From: Takakia lepidozioides
Taxonomy: Eukaryota; Streptophyta; Takakiopsida; Takakiales; Takakiaceae
Length of the DNA: 64,000 bases
Assembly: GCA_030704615.1 (NCBI GenBank)
Contig: CM060732.1
Coordinates: forward strand, 37,677,053-37,741,052
Direction: 5' to 3'
Shown here: piece by piece, positions 1-10,766 of the stretch
How positions within the stretch are numbered: position 1 is the first letter of the stretch
How the letters are laid out: every line of letters starts with the position of its first letter
Position numbers and translations under genes: made by a program
Notes under the pieces: generated by a model
Databases searched by the model: none
What the model was told of the DNA's origin: nothing
The model's input: the letters and a program-made list of their open reading frames with translations, nothing else

Positions 1-119
1 AATCCATGGATTATTTCACATAAAAATCTCAAATGTTACCATTATCATCATCATTCGAGTAGCATATTTTTTAGCTATTACATTTGTAGCTAGCATCTGT
101 AAGTCATTTTACAATATCA

Positions 120-292
120 CTATTCACCATTTGTTCCAGTACTCCATACAGGATTGGACGTCCCTAAGGAACTGACGCAATAAATAACAAGATTCCCATC
201 ATCTTGTATCATCAAGATGAATTCTTGTGCATTTCCTTGGGGACACGTATGTGGACCAGTGTTCCAAAGCGCACGTCCATTTCCATCATAAA
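120..292 (-). pseudogene. 3' fragment of GNA-type lectin gene
   Basis: Minus-strand reading gives the last third of the lectin encoded at 2,432-2,926, including the motif QDDGNLVIY and the same C-terminal TNGE before the stop at 120-122. Homology with 2,313-2,610, including 3' flank from base 1, stops sharply near 292, where threonyl-tRNA synthetase intron sequence follows. The signal peptide and first two sugar-binding motifs are absent, so this is a truncated copy. It lacks the 9-bp tandem repeat seen in the intact gene near 2,463-2,480. Confidence 0.85.
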
Positions 293-402
293 GAATGTGG
301 AACTTCTAATCCGGTGACTGCCCAAAACCTCTGCATGTTGCACACTACAGCAGTTATTTGACTGGTTATCTCGCTTTGGGGTTATCTGATGGATTCTTGC
401 AG

Positions 403-1698
403 ATAGCTGATGGCGATGGTGCATTCTATGGGCCCAAAATCGACATTACTGTGTTCGATGCTTTGAAGAGACCGTTTCAGTGTGCCACAGTACAGGTGAT
501 TCATCGCTCACCATGTGCATGATATCATAGTGGCAGTTTTGAAGTTACAAGGTGTTTTGTAGAATAACGACAGAGCTTGAGAGTTGATATGAATGTGCCT
601 GGCTCTGACATAGATGCTTCTTCCTCGAAATTTGCAGCTTGACTTCCAGCTACCTATTCGATTCAACCTTTCATTCTCCACGGAAGATGAAGCGAAAAGG
701 GAAAAGCCTGTGATAATACACCGAGCAGTTCTTGGTTCTGTAGAGAGAATGTTTGCAATATTGCTTGAGCATTATGCAGGCAAATGGCCTTTCTGGCTTA
801 GCCCACGGCAAGCCATTCTATGCCCAGTCTCTGAGAAATCTACAGAATATGCAGTGGAGGTGAGTCAATCAAAGATCTTACATAGAATGCACACCCTGAT
901 CTTTCCATGTTGTGTATTCATCTGTTTTCAACTGTCAATATCCTTGCTTAGGTTGCTAGAAATCTTTTGAATTACCTATATTATGAGACCACGGAACTAT
1001 ATACCTATGCGATTATCTGTGTCTTTCTATAATGGAGCTTAAGTTTGGATGATTGGGGTTTTCAGGTTCGGGACAAATTATGTGAAGCAGGCTTCTATGT
1101 GGAAGCTGATGTCTCTGACCGTAAAATGGAGAAAAAGGTAGTGTTTTATCAGCTTTCCAGATTTTGTCCATTCTTCATGGGGGTTGACCCTAGGCCTGCA
1201 TGTTTGGAAATGCTGACAAGACCACAGTCTGCAAAAAGAGGGTTGATACTGGCTGTGAGATAGAAGGAGCATTGGATTTAGTGAATGATGAGCTTGTTTA
1301 ACAAGGATTGCATGATCTGGTTTGCAGGTGCGAGATGCACAGTTAGCACAATTCAATTACATTCTGGTGGTTGGGGAGCAAGAGGCAAGCACAAATCAGG
1401 TCTGTTTGAGGATTTGCTCTGACTGCACCCGGAGACTATGCTTGCTGCAGAGTCGTTGAATAAAACTCTTTCACAAGTAGTTGTGGCTGTAGACCGCATG
1501 GGCCCGAGTGACCCAATGTGCAGTGTGATGGCAGTGTCAACATTTCCTTTGTGTTGGCTGAGCTCTCTTAAAGAACTTCCCTTGTACTGTGGCTGGTGAC
1601 AGGTCAATATTCGCACACGAGACAACCTGCGACATGGCATGAAGACTATACCAGACTTGATAGCAGAGTTTGAAGCAAAAGCTGCAGCTTTCCAGTAG
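403..1698 (+). pseudogene. Threonyl-tRNA synthetase, five 3' exons only
   Basis: Five open exons with GT-AG borders can be joined in phase: 403-495, 638-859, 1066-1137, 1328-1399 and 1603-1698 (about 185 codons, ending TAG). They encode the end of the class II core ([12 protein letters not shown]-like start, the [10 protein letters not shown] segment, motif-3 segment [14 protein letters not shown]) and the anticodon-binding domain (ILVVGEQEA, then VNIRTRDN near the C-terminus). This is the expected order for plant ThrRS, which charges tRNA-Thr. The N-terminal domains, motif 1 and motif 2 are missing: immediately upstream lies a lectin fragment. No stops or frameshifts are seen in the exons, so the truncation is recent, or the 5' part lies elsewhere. 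I call it a 3' gene fragment. Confidence 0.85.
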
Positions 1699-2117
1699 AA
1701 TATTGTTTCTTCTCCAAGGGAAAGTGGTCTATACATTTATTCTAACTAGTGAAGAACTGTTATATTGAAAGCTCAGTTGAACCAGTTCATTGGCTGCCAC
1801 TTGGGCTTCTCCGCAATGCACAAGCACTACACATTGCAAAGGGCCACCCATAGGAAAATTTTCTGTTCATCCAACTCTTGCAAACATTTCAGAGGAGAGT
1901 GTTTTCTCCTTTATATACCACGTGATAGAATCTTTATTTTATCCTTTATATACCAGACCATCAAATGGTACGAAACCCTTCTAGAAGTCCACACATCATA
2001 TCAGGGCGTAATGCTAATGCATCCGCCACCCTCGAACCATGTGAATGCAATTATAGTGATGTGAAGCATATTATAATGCGACTTCAAAAGCATGGATTTG
2101 AATGCATGCTCTCTTAC
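1699..2117. other. Intergenic, no gene seen
   Basis: This is the ThrRS fragment's 3' flank running into lectin-flanking repeat DNA. The short reading frames here show no recognisable domain or codon pattern. Confidence 0.6.
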
Positions 2118-2360
2118 ATTCACTTCATTCATCCGCCTCACCACTCACTTTCATCTCCTAATCTCCACTAGTTCCTTTCTTCATCCATATATATAATAAG
2201 TTGGAAGATTGCGCAATTGCAGTCCATCCACTTTCAAATCAGTGCTCAAAATGGCCAAGTGTTTTAAGTTATTACATTGCAATTTATTTGAAAGCATGAT
2301 CTTACTCCAATGAATCCATGGATTATTTCACATAAAAATCTCAAATGTTACCATTATCAT
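2118..2360. repeat. Inverted repeat arm (partner 5,795-6,035)
   Basis: The lectin 3' flank in this interval recurs in reverse complement at 5,795-6,035 with only scattered substitutions. It contains the start of the direct repeat shared with 1-292. The two copies show that the lectin 3' flank was duplicated in opposite orientation along with the lectin C-terminal pseudogene at 4,780-5,107. Confidence 0.85.
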
Positions 2361-2431
2361 CATCATTCGAGTAGCATATTTTTTAGCTATTACATTTGTA
2401 GCTAGCATCTGTAAGTCATTTTACAATATCA

Positions 2432-2926
2432 CTATTCACCATTTGTTCCAGTACTCCATACAGGATTGGACGGATTGGACGTCCCTAAGGAATTAACGCA
2501 ATAAATAACAAGATTCCCATCATCTTGTATCATCAAGATGAATTCTTGTGCATTTCCTTGGGGACACGTATGTGGACCAATGTTCCAAAGCGCACGTCCA
2601 TTTCCATCGTAAACCACCAAATTTCCATCACTCTGCATAGAAGAGTAACAGTTGGAACCTGCATCATATGTGCCGCTGCTCCATAGTGCTTGCCTAGTAG
2701 CTGTCTTGTACATCACCAAATTGCAGTCACTTTGCATGACAAGATTGTATGTCGAAGACTGACTATTTAGGTACTCTATTTGATGTTTTTTTAGGTCGTA
2801 GTATTGATACAAACAACAACCCCCCATGAGATTTGGAATACAACAAGCAATACTCTTAGCTGGGACTATGGAAACTATGAGACATAGAAGTATCAACACC
2901 GTTTTGAACACACTTTTGGCATCCAT
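2432..2926 (-). CDS. Secreted GNA-type (bulb-type) mannose-binding lectin
   Basis: A single-exon, 164-residue protein. Residues 1-26 form a hydrophobic signal peptide ending near AKSIA, so the product should enter the secretory pathway. The body is one B-lectin domain with three copies of the QxDxNxVxY sugar-binding motif: QSDCNLVMY (65-73), QSDGNLVVY (98-106) and QDDGNLVIY (134-142). All key Q, D, N and Y positions are kept in each, as expected for mannose binding in the GNA family. Several cysteines could form disulfides. There is no kinase or membrane domain, so this is a stand-alone lectin. The ATG follows a TATAAAA-like run (2,942-2,949 in plus orientation). It is the only full-length copy among four in the window, and the surroundings are heavily rearranged. 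Confidence 0.85.
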   Translation of the reverse strand: MDAKSVFKTVLILLCLIVSIVPAKSIACCIPNLMGGCCLYQYYDLKKHQIEYLNSQSSTYNLVMQSDCNLVMYKTATRQALWSSGTYDAGSNCYSSMQSDGNLVVYDGNGRALWNIGPHTCPQGNAQEFILMIQDDGNLVIYCVNSLGTSNPSNPVWSTGTNGE

Positions 2927-4135
2927 ATTGTTGTTGTAGGCTTATAAAAGATTCCTCTTTATTGGGCCATGCCTTAAGGCAATGAATATGCATTCACTTG
3001 GGTCTACAACTACCTCAAGGCTAAAAATAACTTGGATATTAACGTTAAAAGTAGGTAATCTCGTCTTGACTAAGCAAATTCTACATATGTACAACTACCT
3101 TACCCTTAAAATTAGCTTGGACTTTAATGTTAGGGCTATACATTTATTTGAGTTTACAACTACCTTAACCCCTTAAGGATGAGCCTATTTTTGAATGAGG
3201 GTATATCTCTCATTTGAGAAACATCTGAGAGGATGAACCGCACCAAAGTGATCCCACCTACTTCATGCACCTCCAGTAAAATTTTAAGGAGATTTGACCG
3301 TCTAATTTGGAAGATTATAACAAAAGTCCTAGGCCAAAAAAACATTTGCATGATGTATTTTCAACATGAGCCCACCATCCCACCTTTACGAGTGATTTTA
3401 TTTTTAATTCCTGCAGATGCTGAATCATCGTGGTAACCTACTCTTTGGTTTTTGTAAAATACTGACATACACACCATGTGGTGTATGAAGGAAGTCTGAC
3501 TTTCACATCGGAGTAGTCTCTCAACATTGTGTTATCCAACAAAAATGGATTGAATAATGCTCCCGCATAGTGCAAATCCGTACGCATCATATGCAAATGA
3601 TGCAATAACTCCTCTGAGCACGCTCTGCCACGAGGGAGAATGGTTGGTGTCTCAAGGATATATAGAACACGGTTCTCAAGATTTTTCATTAGTAACCATG
3701 TTTTACCCATGACCTCATAAATGTAAATAATGCGGGTTTCACCTTTTTCGAGAATCTCGCAATGTTCCAGCAATGTTCTCGGATTCCCTTCACCAGTACA
3801 ATTCCTGATTCCTGAGCTAGGATTGTCTTCAACCTCCAAACAACGCCAGCGCACAATTCGAGCGAGGTCATCCTCTGCTGGAGGTCGTGAAGATTCCATA
3901 CGGTGTCGCTTGCAGGCGGATAGGAACTGTCGAAGACCAGTTTTATATGGCGATTTTCGTGAACAACAGTAACAATCGGCTTCCAGATGCAGTAGGACTA
4001 AAAAAATATGCTCATAAAACACAGCTAGAATGGCCCACAATGCTTGGAAGGCATCGTGACACCCGTTTTGCGAGCCAACTTCTTGATGGTGGATTGATTG
4101 GTGAAAGCGGAATCCGCTTTAGAACACACCATCAA
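2927..4135. repeat. Long inverted repeat, arm A (partner 12,617-13,800)
   Basis: The upstream region of the intact lectin gene recurs in reverse complement at 12,617-13,800, together with the first codons of the lectin. The arms are alike over more than 1 kb with small indels. Arm B carries a short extra insert at 12,895-12,960. Arm A therefore contains the likely lectin promoter plus the degenerate transposase-like reading frame listed separately. Confidence 0.8.
3438..4130 (-). pseudogene. Degenerate hAT-like transposase remnant
   Basis: A broken minus-strand frame (200 residues open at 3,438-4,040, plus a second frame at 3,689-3,871) reads through segments such as SDTVWNLHDLQQRMTSLEL, IYIYEVMGKTWLL and DLHYAGALFNPFL. 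The last two resemble the C-terminal half of DUF659/hAT transposases, where an IYEAM-like block is followed by LHxAGYxLNP. Frame changes occur between blocks. Related copies are at 6,040-6,480 and 12,617-13,370. The family assignment is by motif resemblance only. Confidence 0.4.
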
Positions 4136-4560
4136 TGATCTTCAATATGACACACAACCCCATTTTATTTTTTTTCTTCCCATACATTCTTTTTAAGAAA
4201 TTTGTAACACAAAGGCAAAGAAGTACCCCTATTTGTTTTGTAAGTGTAATTTTTATAATATTAAGTACCACAACCTTTTTTTTTTAAATAAATCTTTTAG
4301 AATATTTAATTTTCAAGAGTTTGTTGGAGCCCATGTTTTATCGCACATTGTTTGGAATTCATGTCGAGTGACTTTCCTAGACACTACACTATTCCGGTGA
4401 TGGTGAATCTGGCTGGGGATATCTTACATGCTTGCAAAGGACTTAGCAACTTCGTTGCCAGCCCCCAGTTGCTTCACCTCTTAGCTGAGGGGCAGAGGTT
4501 CATAGCGTGTAATTATTAGAAGAACATGGATGTCATGGAACACTTATGGAGATGCACATG
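4136..4560 (+). pseudogene. AT-rich spacer with hAT-like debris
   Basis: The first 220 bases are A/T-rich with T runs and no gene. From about 4,360 to 4,505 the plus strand reads LAGDILHACKGLSNFV, matching LTGDILQARKGPSNFV on the minus strand of 6,040-6,150. This is another piece of the repeat family at 3,438-4,130, in the opposite orientation. Confidence 0.4.
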
Positions 4561-4785
4561 CTGTTAACGACCTTCATGGCGCTGTCGACGACAATCACAA
4601 ATTCAATCGCGATTTCTACGCACGGATCATTCAAGATGTTTTCGGAAGAACAATTGAAGAGATCATTACCGATGGCCCCCTCAAGAATACTACAACCTGT
4701 CAGTTAGAGGTGCGACAATCACACGAAGCCACAAAAATGTTTACGTACGTAGTCTCGTGTAGAATAATAGAGGTGAATGATTAGT
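4560..4785. repeat. Inverted repeat (partner 7,010-7,175)
   Basis: The stretch reading IIQDVFGRTIEEIITDGPL on the plus strand recurs on the minus strand at 7,103-7,170. The match continues through the sequence that abuts the lectin pseudogene at 4,780. I do not recognise a protein family in it. It is probably part of the element that split a lectin copy. Confidence 0.65.
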
Positions 4786-5107
4786 CAATCTTCGTCATAC
4801 AATCTTGTCATGCAAAGTGACTGCAATTTGGTGATGTACAAGACAGCTACTAGGCAAGCACTATGGAGCAGTGGCACGTATGACGAAGGTTCCAACTGTT
4901 ACTCTTCTATGCAGAGTGATGGAAATTTGGTGGTTTACGATGGAAATGGACGTGCGCTTTGGAACACTGGTCCACATACTTGTCCCCAAGGAAATGCACA
5001 AGAATTCATCTTGATGATACAAGATGATGGGAATCTTGTTATTTATTGCGTCAGTTCCTCAGGGACGTCCAATCTTCTATGGAGAACTAGAACAAATGGT
5101 GAATAGT
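4780..5107 (+). pseudogene. Lectin C-terminal fragment, no signal peptide
   Basis: The plus strand encodes residues equivalent to 55-164 of the intact lectin, again with three QxDxNxVxY-type motifs and the terminal TNGE. Homology begins abruptly at about 4,780, inside the equivalent of codon 54. Upstream is unrelated repeat DNA, so signal peptide and start codon are missing. The frame is otherwise open. Its N-terminal counterpart may be the orphan start at 13,795-13,905, which breaks within about 50 bp of the same position. Confidence 0.85.
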
Positions 5108-5182
5108 GATATTGTTAGATGACTTACAGATGCCAGGTACAAATGTAATAGTTAAAAAATATGCTACTCGAATTTTGGGATG

Positions 5183-5794
5183 CAACTTGTCATCTACAAC
5201 GAAGGTGTGCACCCTGTTGCCAACCTCAATGCAGCAACAACCTGGCTCCTTTCCAACCCCCTCTGACCTTCATCATTCTTCTCACCTTTGCACTATCATC
5301 CCACCTGTCAGCTGCAGCATAGATGTTTGATATAACAACACATAAGTCACGGCATCCTGTTCATCCCACTTGAGGATAGATGTTGCCACACGTTCAGCCA
5401 TCTCCACATTGCCATGGATTCTGCAGGCACCAAGCAAGCCCTTCCACACCACAACATCTGGATTGATTGGCATTATAATATCCACTACCTCATCCAGTTG
5501 TCCCGCACGTCCAAGAAGGTCCACCATGCAGCCAAAGTGCTTTACTGGCGGGGTGACACCATGATCTTGACTCAGGGAATCAAAGTAGCGTCTTCCTTCA
5601 TTCAGTAGGCCAGTGTGACTGTATGCAGAGAGAACACATATAAAGGCCCATACTATCCGGCTTCAAGCCGTTCTTTTGCATTCCTTTAAATAGTTGCAGG
5701 ACCTCCCTGTGACAACTATGCTGGGCATATCCTGCGATCATCCCATTCCACAACACCACATTTCATTCAGACACATTGTCAAATGCTCCCTTAA
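5183..5794 (-). pseudogene. PPR protein fragment (last repeats and E domain)
   Basis: The minus strand reads a degenerate PPR with NGMIAGYAQHSCHREVLQLF, a frameshift, then an open E-domain stretch (5,282-5,527) beginning MVDLLGRAGQLDEV with WKGLLGACRIHGNVEMAERV. In the PLS class these proteins edit or process organelle RNA. An in-frame stop and frameshifts mark this copy as dead. It interrupts the lectin pseudogene's 3' flank: lectin-flank homology stops at about 5,182 and resumes at 5,795. Confidence 0.85.
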
Positions 5795-6035
5795 TGGTAA
5801 CATTTGAGATTTTTATGTGACATAATCCATGGATTCATCGGAGTAAGATCATGCTTTCAAATAAATTGCAATGTAATAACTTAAAACACCTGGCCATTTT
5901 GAGCACTGATTTGAAAGTGGATGGACTGCAATTGCACAATCATCCAACTTATATATATGGATGAAGAAAGGAACTAGTGGAGATTAGGAGATGAAAGTGA
6001 GTGGTGAGGCGGATGAATGAAGTGAAGAAGGCAGA
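5795..6035. repeat. Inverted repeat arm (partner 2,118-2,360)
   Basis: This is the reverse complement of the lectin 3' flank. It belongs to the lectin pseudogene at 4,780-5,107, separated from it by the PPR fragment. Confidence 0.85.
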
Positions 6036-6039
6036 TGAG

Positions 6040-6480
6040 CTTCCGAACATGAAATGTCTTCCGAACTGGTAACAAAGTTGCTAGGCCCTTTGCGAGCCTG
6101 TAAGATATCCCCAGTCAGATGCAACATCATTGGAGTAGTGCAATGTCTTGCAAAAGACACGAACTTTTGATGTTGTGGATGCCACACCGACTTAGTACCA
6201 AATTCTACGTTCTCCATGAACACTTGAAGCAAGAATCTACGCAAAAAAACAGTCGTAGTTTTCTCAATAACGCAAGGACGCAACTCGAGCGAGGTCATCC
6301 TTTGTTGGAGGTCGTTAAAATTCCATAGCGTATCGCTTGCAAGCGGATACGAGGTGTGGAAGACGACCAGTTTTCTATGACGATTTTTGTGAACAACATT
6401 AACGAGCAGCTTCACTTCCTGCTGCATCTGCAGAAGGACATGAAATGCCATCGTGTTTGGCGTCATCGCGTTTGTCACTC
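6040..6480 (-). pseudogene. Degenerate hAT-like remnant, second copy
   Basis: An open minus-strand stretch carries SDTLWNFNDLQQRMTSLEL, the same block found at 3,438-4,130 and 12,617-13,370, preceded by MAFHVLLQMQQEVKLLV and followed by LTGDILQARKGPSNFV. It is probably internal transposase sequence. No complete domain survives and the frame has no credible gene start. Confidence 0.35.
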
Positions 6481-6821
6481 ATTCTAGCACGCTAGCAGAC
6501 AGGATCCCCAGCAGGTGACAAAGCCTGAATAGCATACAAACGAGCTAGAAGACAAGATCCACAACATGCGACTCAAATTGTGAAGGCATGTCACTCAAAT
6601 TCTATTTCACATCCACTAAGATTCAAATCATGCCACATTTAAAAAAAATAAAAATAAAAATTTGTCAAAAGCATATAGCGCCCGAGCTTAGTCTCTGTTA
6701 TAGGATCGTACACCCTCCAGAAATACCTATGTATCAAAACCGTAGCGTCTATACAGAGGACCCGCCATCATCTCCCTCACTAATCTGTCTAGGGTGTAAC
6801 CCTACACCATGCTCATGTGAG

Positions 6822-7002
6822 TCATGAAGATCACGAGGAGCTAGTAGGCAGAAAAACTGAAGGGAGGCTGGAAGACACACACCTCTACACTTGAGTGACC
6901 TAAGTGATTGTGGCACTAGGTTGGATGAAGATCACGAGAAGCTAGTAGGCAGAGAAAGACGAAGAAAGACAGAGAAAGTTGAAGGGAGGCTGGGATGACA
7001 CA
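6822..7002. repeat. Repeat with internal duplication, inverted copy at 13,908-14,085
   Basis: Two roughly 75-bp direct repeats, each starting GAAGATCACGAG and containing GCTAGTAGGCAGA, lie side by side. The whole block recurs in reverse complement at 13,908-14,085, where it directly follows the broken lectin start. It joins directly to the 7,010-7,175 repeat. Confidence 0.75.
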
Positions 7003-7189
7003 CTTCATCATTCACCTCTATTATTCTACACGGGACTACGTACGTAAATATTTTCGTGACGTTGTGTGATTGTCGCACCTCTAAATGGCAGGTTGCAGTA
7101 ATCTAGAGGGGGCCATCGGTGATGATCTCTTCAATTGTTCTTCCGAAAACATCTTGAATGATCCGTGCGTAGCTACAAGTACAAATTAA

Positions 7190-7600
7190 CGTTTTTATGA
7201 CTATGGATATCACTGCATTTGTAGTGATAAGTGATGTTATGACTACCTCACTCTGCATTGACAAACACGAAGTCAGTTCTACCATGACTAGAGAGTGATA
7301 AGTGCGAAGTCATGGTCGTCACTAAGGTCGTGGCATGCAGGGTTTGGTGACGTAGTCATAACAAATATGACTACACGACTGAAAGTTATGACTGAGGTTA
7401 CGGCTATATCACTACAACATTGTGCCTACATGGAGAGGCCTCTGCATAACACGTGGGATCCTTGGGCATTGACATGTGTAATCATCACCTGATGGTGCAG
7501 TGGAGTAGTCATATCTTTATGACTACACGACTATGGGTATAACTATGTCACTACAACACTACAGATGGCACGTGGTCTCGTTGCGGCAGGTGTGACTGAC
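7190..7600. repeat. ATGACTAC-type motif array
   Basis: The octamer ATGACTAC and close variants, on both strands, recur many times in 400 bp, along with CACTACAACA near 7,410 and 7,550. A second cluster of GTAGTCAT (the reverse complement) is at 11,565-11,740. Dense short repeats in both orientations are typical of subterminal regions of plant DNA transposons. Ends and target duplication were not resolved. Confidence 0.5.
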
Positions 7601-8110
7601 ACGTGTTGATTATGTACATTTATAATTTATTAAATGTTATTTAATTTTAAATGACTAATTTAGATATTAAATTAAATTAAATTAATATGAAATTTAATAT
7701 TGTAGAGCTCTCATAAGCACAACAATTGGCAAAGGGGAAAGGCCACCAAGACACAACCCCTATGCAGGGAAAGAGAGCATGCATTAATCTTTCAATGACC
7801 AACGAATTGACCCCAACCCTGCTGACAGTTGTAAAGAGTGGCAAAGAAAGATTCTACCACCAACCCTGTTGCATAGACTAGCAGAAGCAACAACATGATA
7901 CAATATGAAAGACACAACTACAATCAAACATGTCATCCATAGAAACACCACAACACAGCCTCAGAGGACATTGCACCTTCGAACGATATTGGATGTTAAT
8001 ACATCAGACACTGACATGGTGTTCAAACCAGTCTGCCTATATATATTCCCAAAATATACTTCATTTTTCAAGCACGATGTTGCTAAGCACTACCGCAACA
8101 AAAAATTGAC
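7601..8110. other. AT-rich intergenic, no gene seen
   Basis: A TTAAATTAAATTAA-type run is followed by low-complexity DNA. A 75-codon open frame at 7,905-8,132 has no recognisable features. Confidence 0.5.
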
Positions 8111-8116
8111 CATCTA

Positions 8117-8883
8117 TGCAGGTTTCTTGTAGCTATCCTTCCACAGGGATTCATAGGTAATCTGGGGCTTGAAATCCAACCCTCTTGGATGAATCTGGAC
8201 CCACACTCTATCCCTGCTCCTTCAGCTATCCATGCTTCTACACAAAATCATGCATACATCCTTGTTTTGCTGCTAGCAGCTGACAATGACAGCCTAGATT
8301 TGTTCTAGGAAATACCCAACTCAACTTATCACACTAGTTCCTATGCTCAATGGCATCTGCTACTCTCTGTAATCCAACAGGCATTCACCTTTTTGCCTCG
8401 ATTGTCCCACCATTGACTGGAGTCAGAAAGTATTCATTCCACAGCTTCTCCTCGTCTCTGTTACCTGTTTCTAGACACTTTCCTATTGTCACATTGGCAG
8501 TACCATGTCAAAGTCACTCCAAACTATCAAAGGTTCACTCAACCAGCTAACTTGCATAATTCAACATGAGGGCCAATTCCGATTAGAGGGAAAAACAAGG
8601 TGAATTGTGTTGAAGAATGTGCCTTGATTACCAGTGCTTGATTTTATCAATTGTGCCGCTGCTGCTGCGGCTTCCAGTTGATCATCTACCCATGCATGTT
8701 TTTTGTAGCTATCCTTCCACATGGAATCATAGCAACCGACAATGACAGCCTATATTTGTTCCAGCAAATACCCAACTCCAGTTATCACCCTATGCTCAAT
8801 GGCATATGCTACTCTCTATAATCCAACAGGCATTCACCTTTTTGCCTCTATTGTCCCACCAATGACTGGGGTTAGAAAGAAGC
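8117..8883. repeat. Direct duplication (8,117-8,440 and 8,693-8,883)
   Basis: The block with TTGTAGCTATCCTTCCACA and, further on, ACAGGCATTCACCTTTTTGC appears twice in the same order and orientation about 460-570 bp apart. Spacing between the two conserved parts differs between copies. No coding role is visible. Confidence 0.75.
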
Positions 8884-9078
8884 TTTTTGGACTTCCCCTA
8901 TCTACTTCTCCTCTGCATATAAGCAAGCAGACCAGAACATCCAAACTCAATTGCAAGACTGAGTAGAACATCTCAACCGGCAACAACCAGTAACTGAACT
9001 GCTCAGAAACACATTCAAATTGAAGTTGGAACACGGAGGGAGACAACCTAGGATGGAAACATAACGGAACCCTTAATG

Positions 9079-9546
9079 TCAATGATACATGGAACATACA
9101 GTACTAACATTCAACATGTCAGACAAAAGCTCCATGGGGTGCCTTCGAACATAAGACCGAGAAACATGAATGGCCAACACTCCATTTGCTTGCTCATTTT
9201 CTTCTGTGTAAAATTGCATGTGAACCTGCACACCTACATGTACAAAGAAACCATCACTGTCATAACAACATATCACGAGCTCAAACGTGCCACTCCAAGA
9301 GCCAACATTGAGTTGAATATACTGTTCTAACGTGGCTAAGCCCATAGATCCATCATTCTCTCCCTCTTCATCTCCATTACTATACGCAGCAGTCTCAGAC
9401 GACACAGCTTGGCTGCAACGGATGCAAAGAGGCTCATGCTTCCTCCTCCTCCTTACCTCGAGGCCTGAGGAAGATTTCCCTTGCAGTCCTCTCAACATTA
9501 ATCCTACACTGTTGTTGAGTCTTTGATAGCAGCATGCTGAATCCAT
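9079..9546 (-). CDS. Putative plastid protein, first exon (DUF3598-like)
   Basis: Reading from the ATG at 9,546 gives an N-terminus rich in Ser, Arg and Lys with few acids for about 45 residues, as in chloroplast transit peptides. An acidic linker follows, then GLATLEQYIQLNVGSWSGTF, which resembles the start of the plant and cyanobacterial DUF3598 family. Beyond it the frame stays open to 9,079 but family resemblance fades, so an intron probably begins near 9,200-9,260. No later exon was identified to the left. It could be a complete small gene, the 5' end of a split gene, or a fragment. Confidence 0.35.
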   Translation of the reverse strand: MDSACCYQRLNNSVGLMLRGLQGKSSSGLEVRRRRKHEPLCIRCSQAVSSETAAYSNGDEEGENDGSMGLATLEQYIQLNVGSWSGTFELVICCYDSDGFFVHVGVQVHMQFYTEENEQANGVLAIHVSRSYVRRHPMELLSDMLNVSTVCSMYH

Positions 9547-9779
9547 GGCAACCAAAAAAGAAAAAAATGTACCCCCTAAAACACTAAGTCTGGAGAATTG
9601 AACAACAAAATCAATAGAGTGGGGAGCAGTCTACTTGCACAAGTAATATTCACAACAACAGATTTCTGGCCTGAATAGCTACCTACTGATGATGCTTCTG
9701 GTTGCAGGCTTCTGGGAGGACGCAGTCTTACGATCCCTACCCAACAGGTTAGTTGGAAAACTAGGTCAAATTTGCATAC

Positions 9780-10464
9780 CTGGTACAAGTCATCTAGCGT
9801 AACATTGTCGAAGAGCACCTGTAGGACAAAGGCGATTCTCGATGCACAGCCAATACTATTCAATAGATATTCGGAAGTAAACGTAGTTATCTCTTTGCTA
9901 CATGTTCTCAAAGCTTTCTGGGTTGAGATCAGATCAATTTGCAAGTCTGCAGTTTTGCCCTTTTCCCTAACTATCTCCTCGTTCAAGTCTTGTACTCACC
10001 AACCCACCAACACCTCTTTTACTCAATCATCTTTGATCACAACATCCAACTTCAACATTCTCGAGACATGCTCTAGCTATATAGGTCCCTTCTTGACGGC
10101 TTTGTTTCGTATTCATGAATTCAAACTTGTGCAAAGTCACAGCTCGTGCAAAGTTTCGAGGAAACTCAGACTAGCTATATAGACCGCTATTTACTCATGC
10201 TCACTTCAGGGCAGCGTCATACATAATGTGAGAGCTCTATGTTATGATGCAATCACTGTAGCCAGTTATAGTGACACTTATCTTTTGGGCGATGTGGAGG
10301 GTAGAAAGTTGCATTGTCCCCACAAGGTTAGGTACCTCTATGTGATGTTCAATGCGATCGGTGACAACCTGACGATCTTGTAGCATGGTTTTCCAGCGTT
10401 CTTGCTCCTTCACCAAGCCCTCGTGCTTGGTCTCCAACTCGCTCACCAGCTCGAAATACGGAAC
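9780..10464 (-). pseudogene. Coiled-coil protein, two exon-like segments
   Basis: The first segment (10,336-10,464) has an AG acceptor and GTACCT donor and encodes 43 codons of charged heptad-like sequence including ELETKHEGLVKEQERWKTML. The second (about 9,780-9,998) ends at a good CAG|GTATGC donor and encodes LQIDLISTQKALRTCSKEI followed by a more hydrophobic tail. Between them the frame contains stops, so an intron is assumed. I do not recognise the family. No start or stop is visible, so a fragment is as likely as a gene. Confidence 0.3.
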
Positions 10465-10574
10465 CTGTCACCCAGTCATACAAAATTCAAGCTTATGTGA
10501 CTGCCGATTCGATCGCCAAGTTATTTGCTCTCGACAGCGATGCCCTTATCACCCAGTGGCCTCGGGAAGGATAC

Positions 10575-10766
10575 ATTTATATATATATATATTCACAAGA
10601 CTTTGTTTGCAGTAGCTAGCCTCGTGGCCATAGATGGTCTCGCGCCCAGCTTGGACGGAAACATAGATAACATTCGGCACTACAGTTGGGCTTTCAAGAA
10701 ATCCTAGAGCTAGACAGCCAGACATACGTCAAGCATCAATCTGCTGTGTGTGAGCAGCCCAAAAGC
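10575..10766 (-). mobile_element. LINE 3' fragment
   Basis: The minus strand reads FWAAHTQQTDA and, downstream, YGHEATANKVL, which align with the LINE insertion at 60,941-61,208 (FWANHTQQTDACVKGF, NGHKASANNVL). It is joined to the PPR pseudogene on its right and ends on the left in a TA-repeat run at 10,573-10,592. Several stops are present. Confidence 0.6.
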
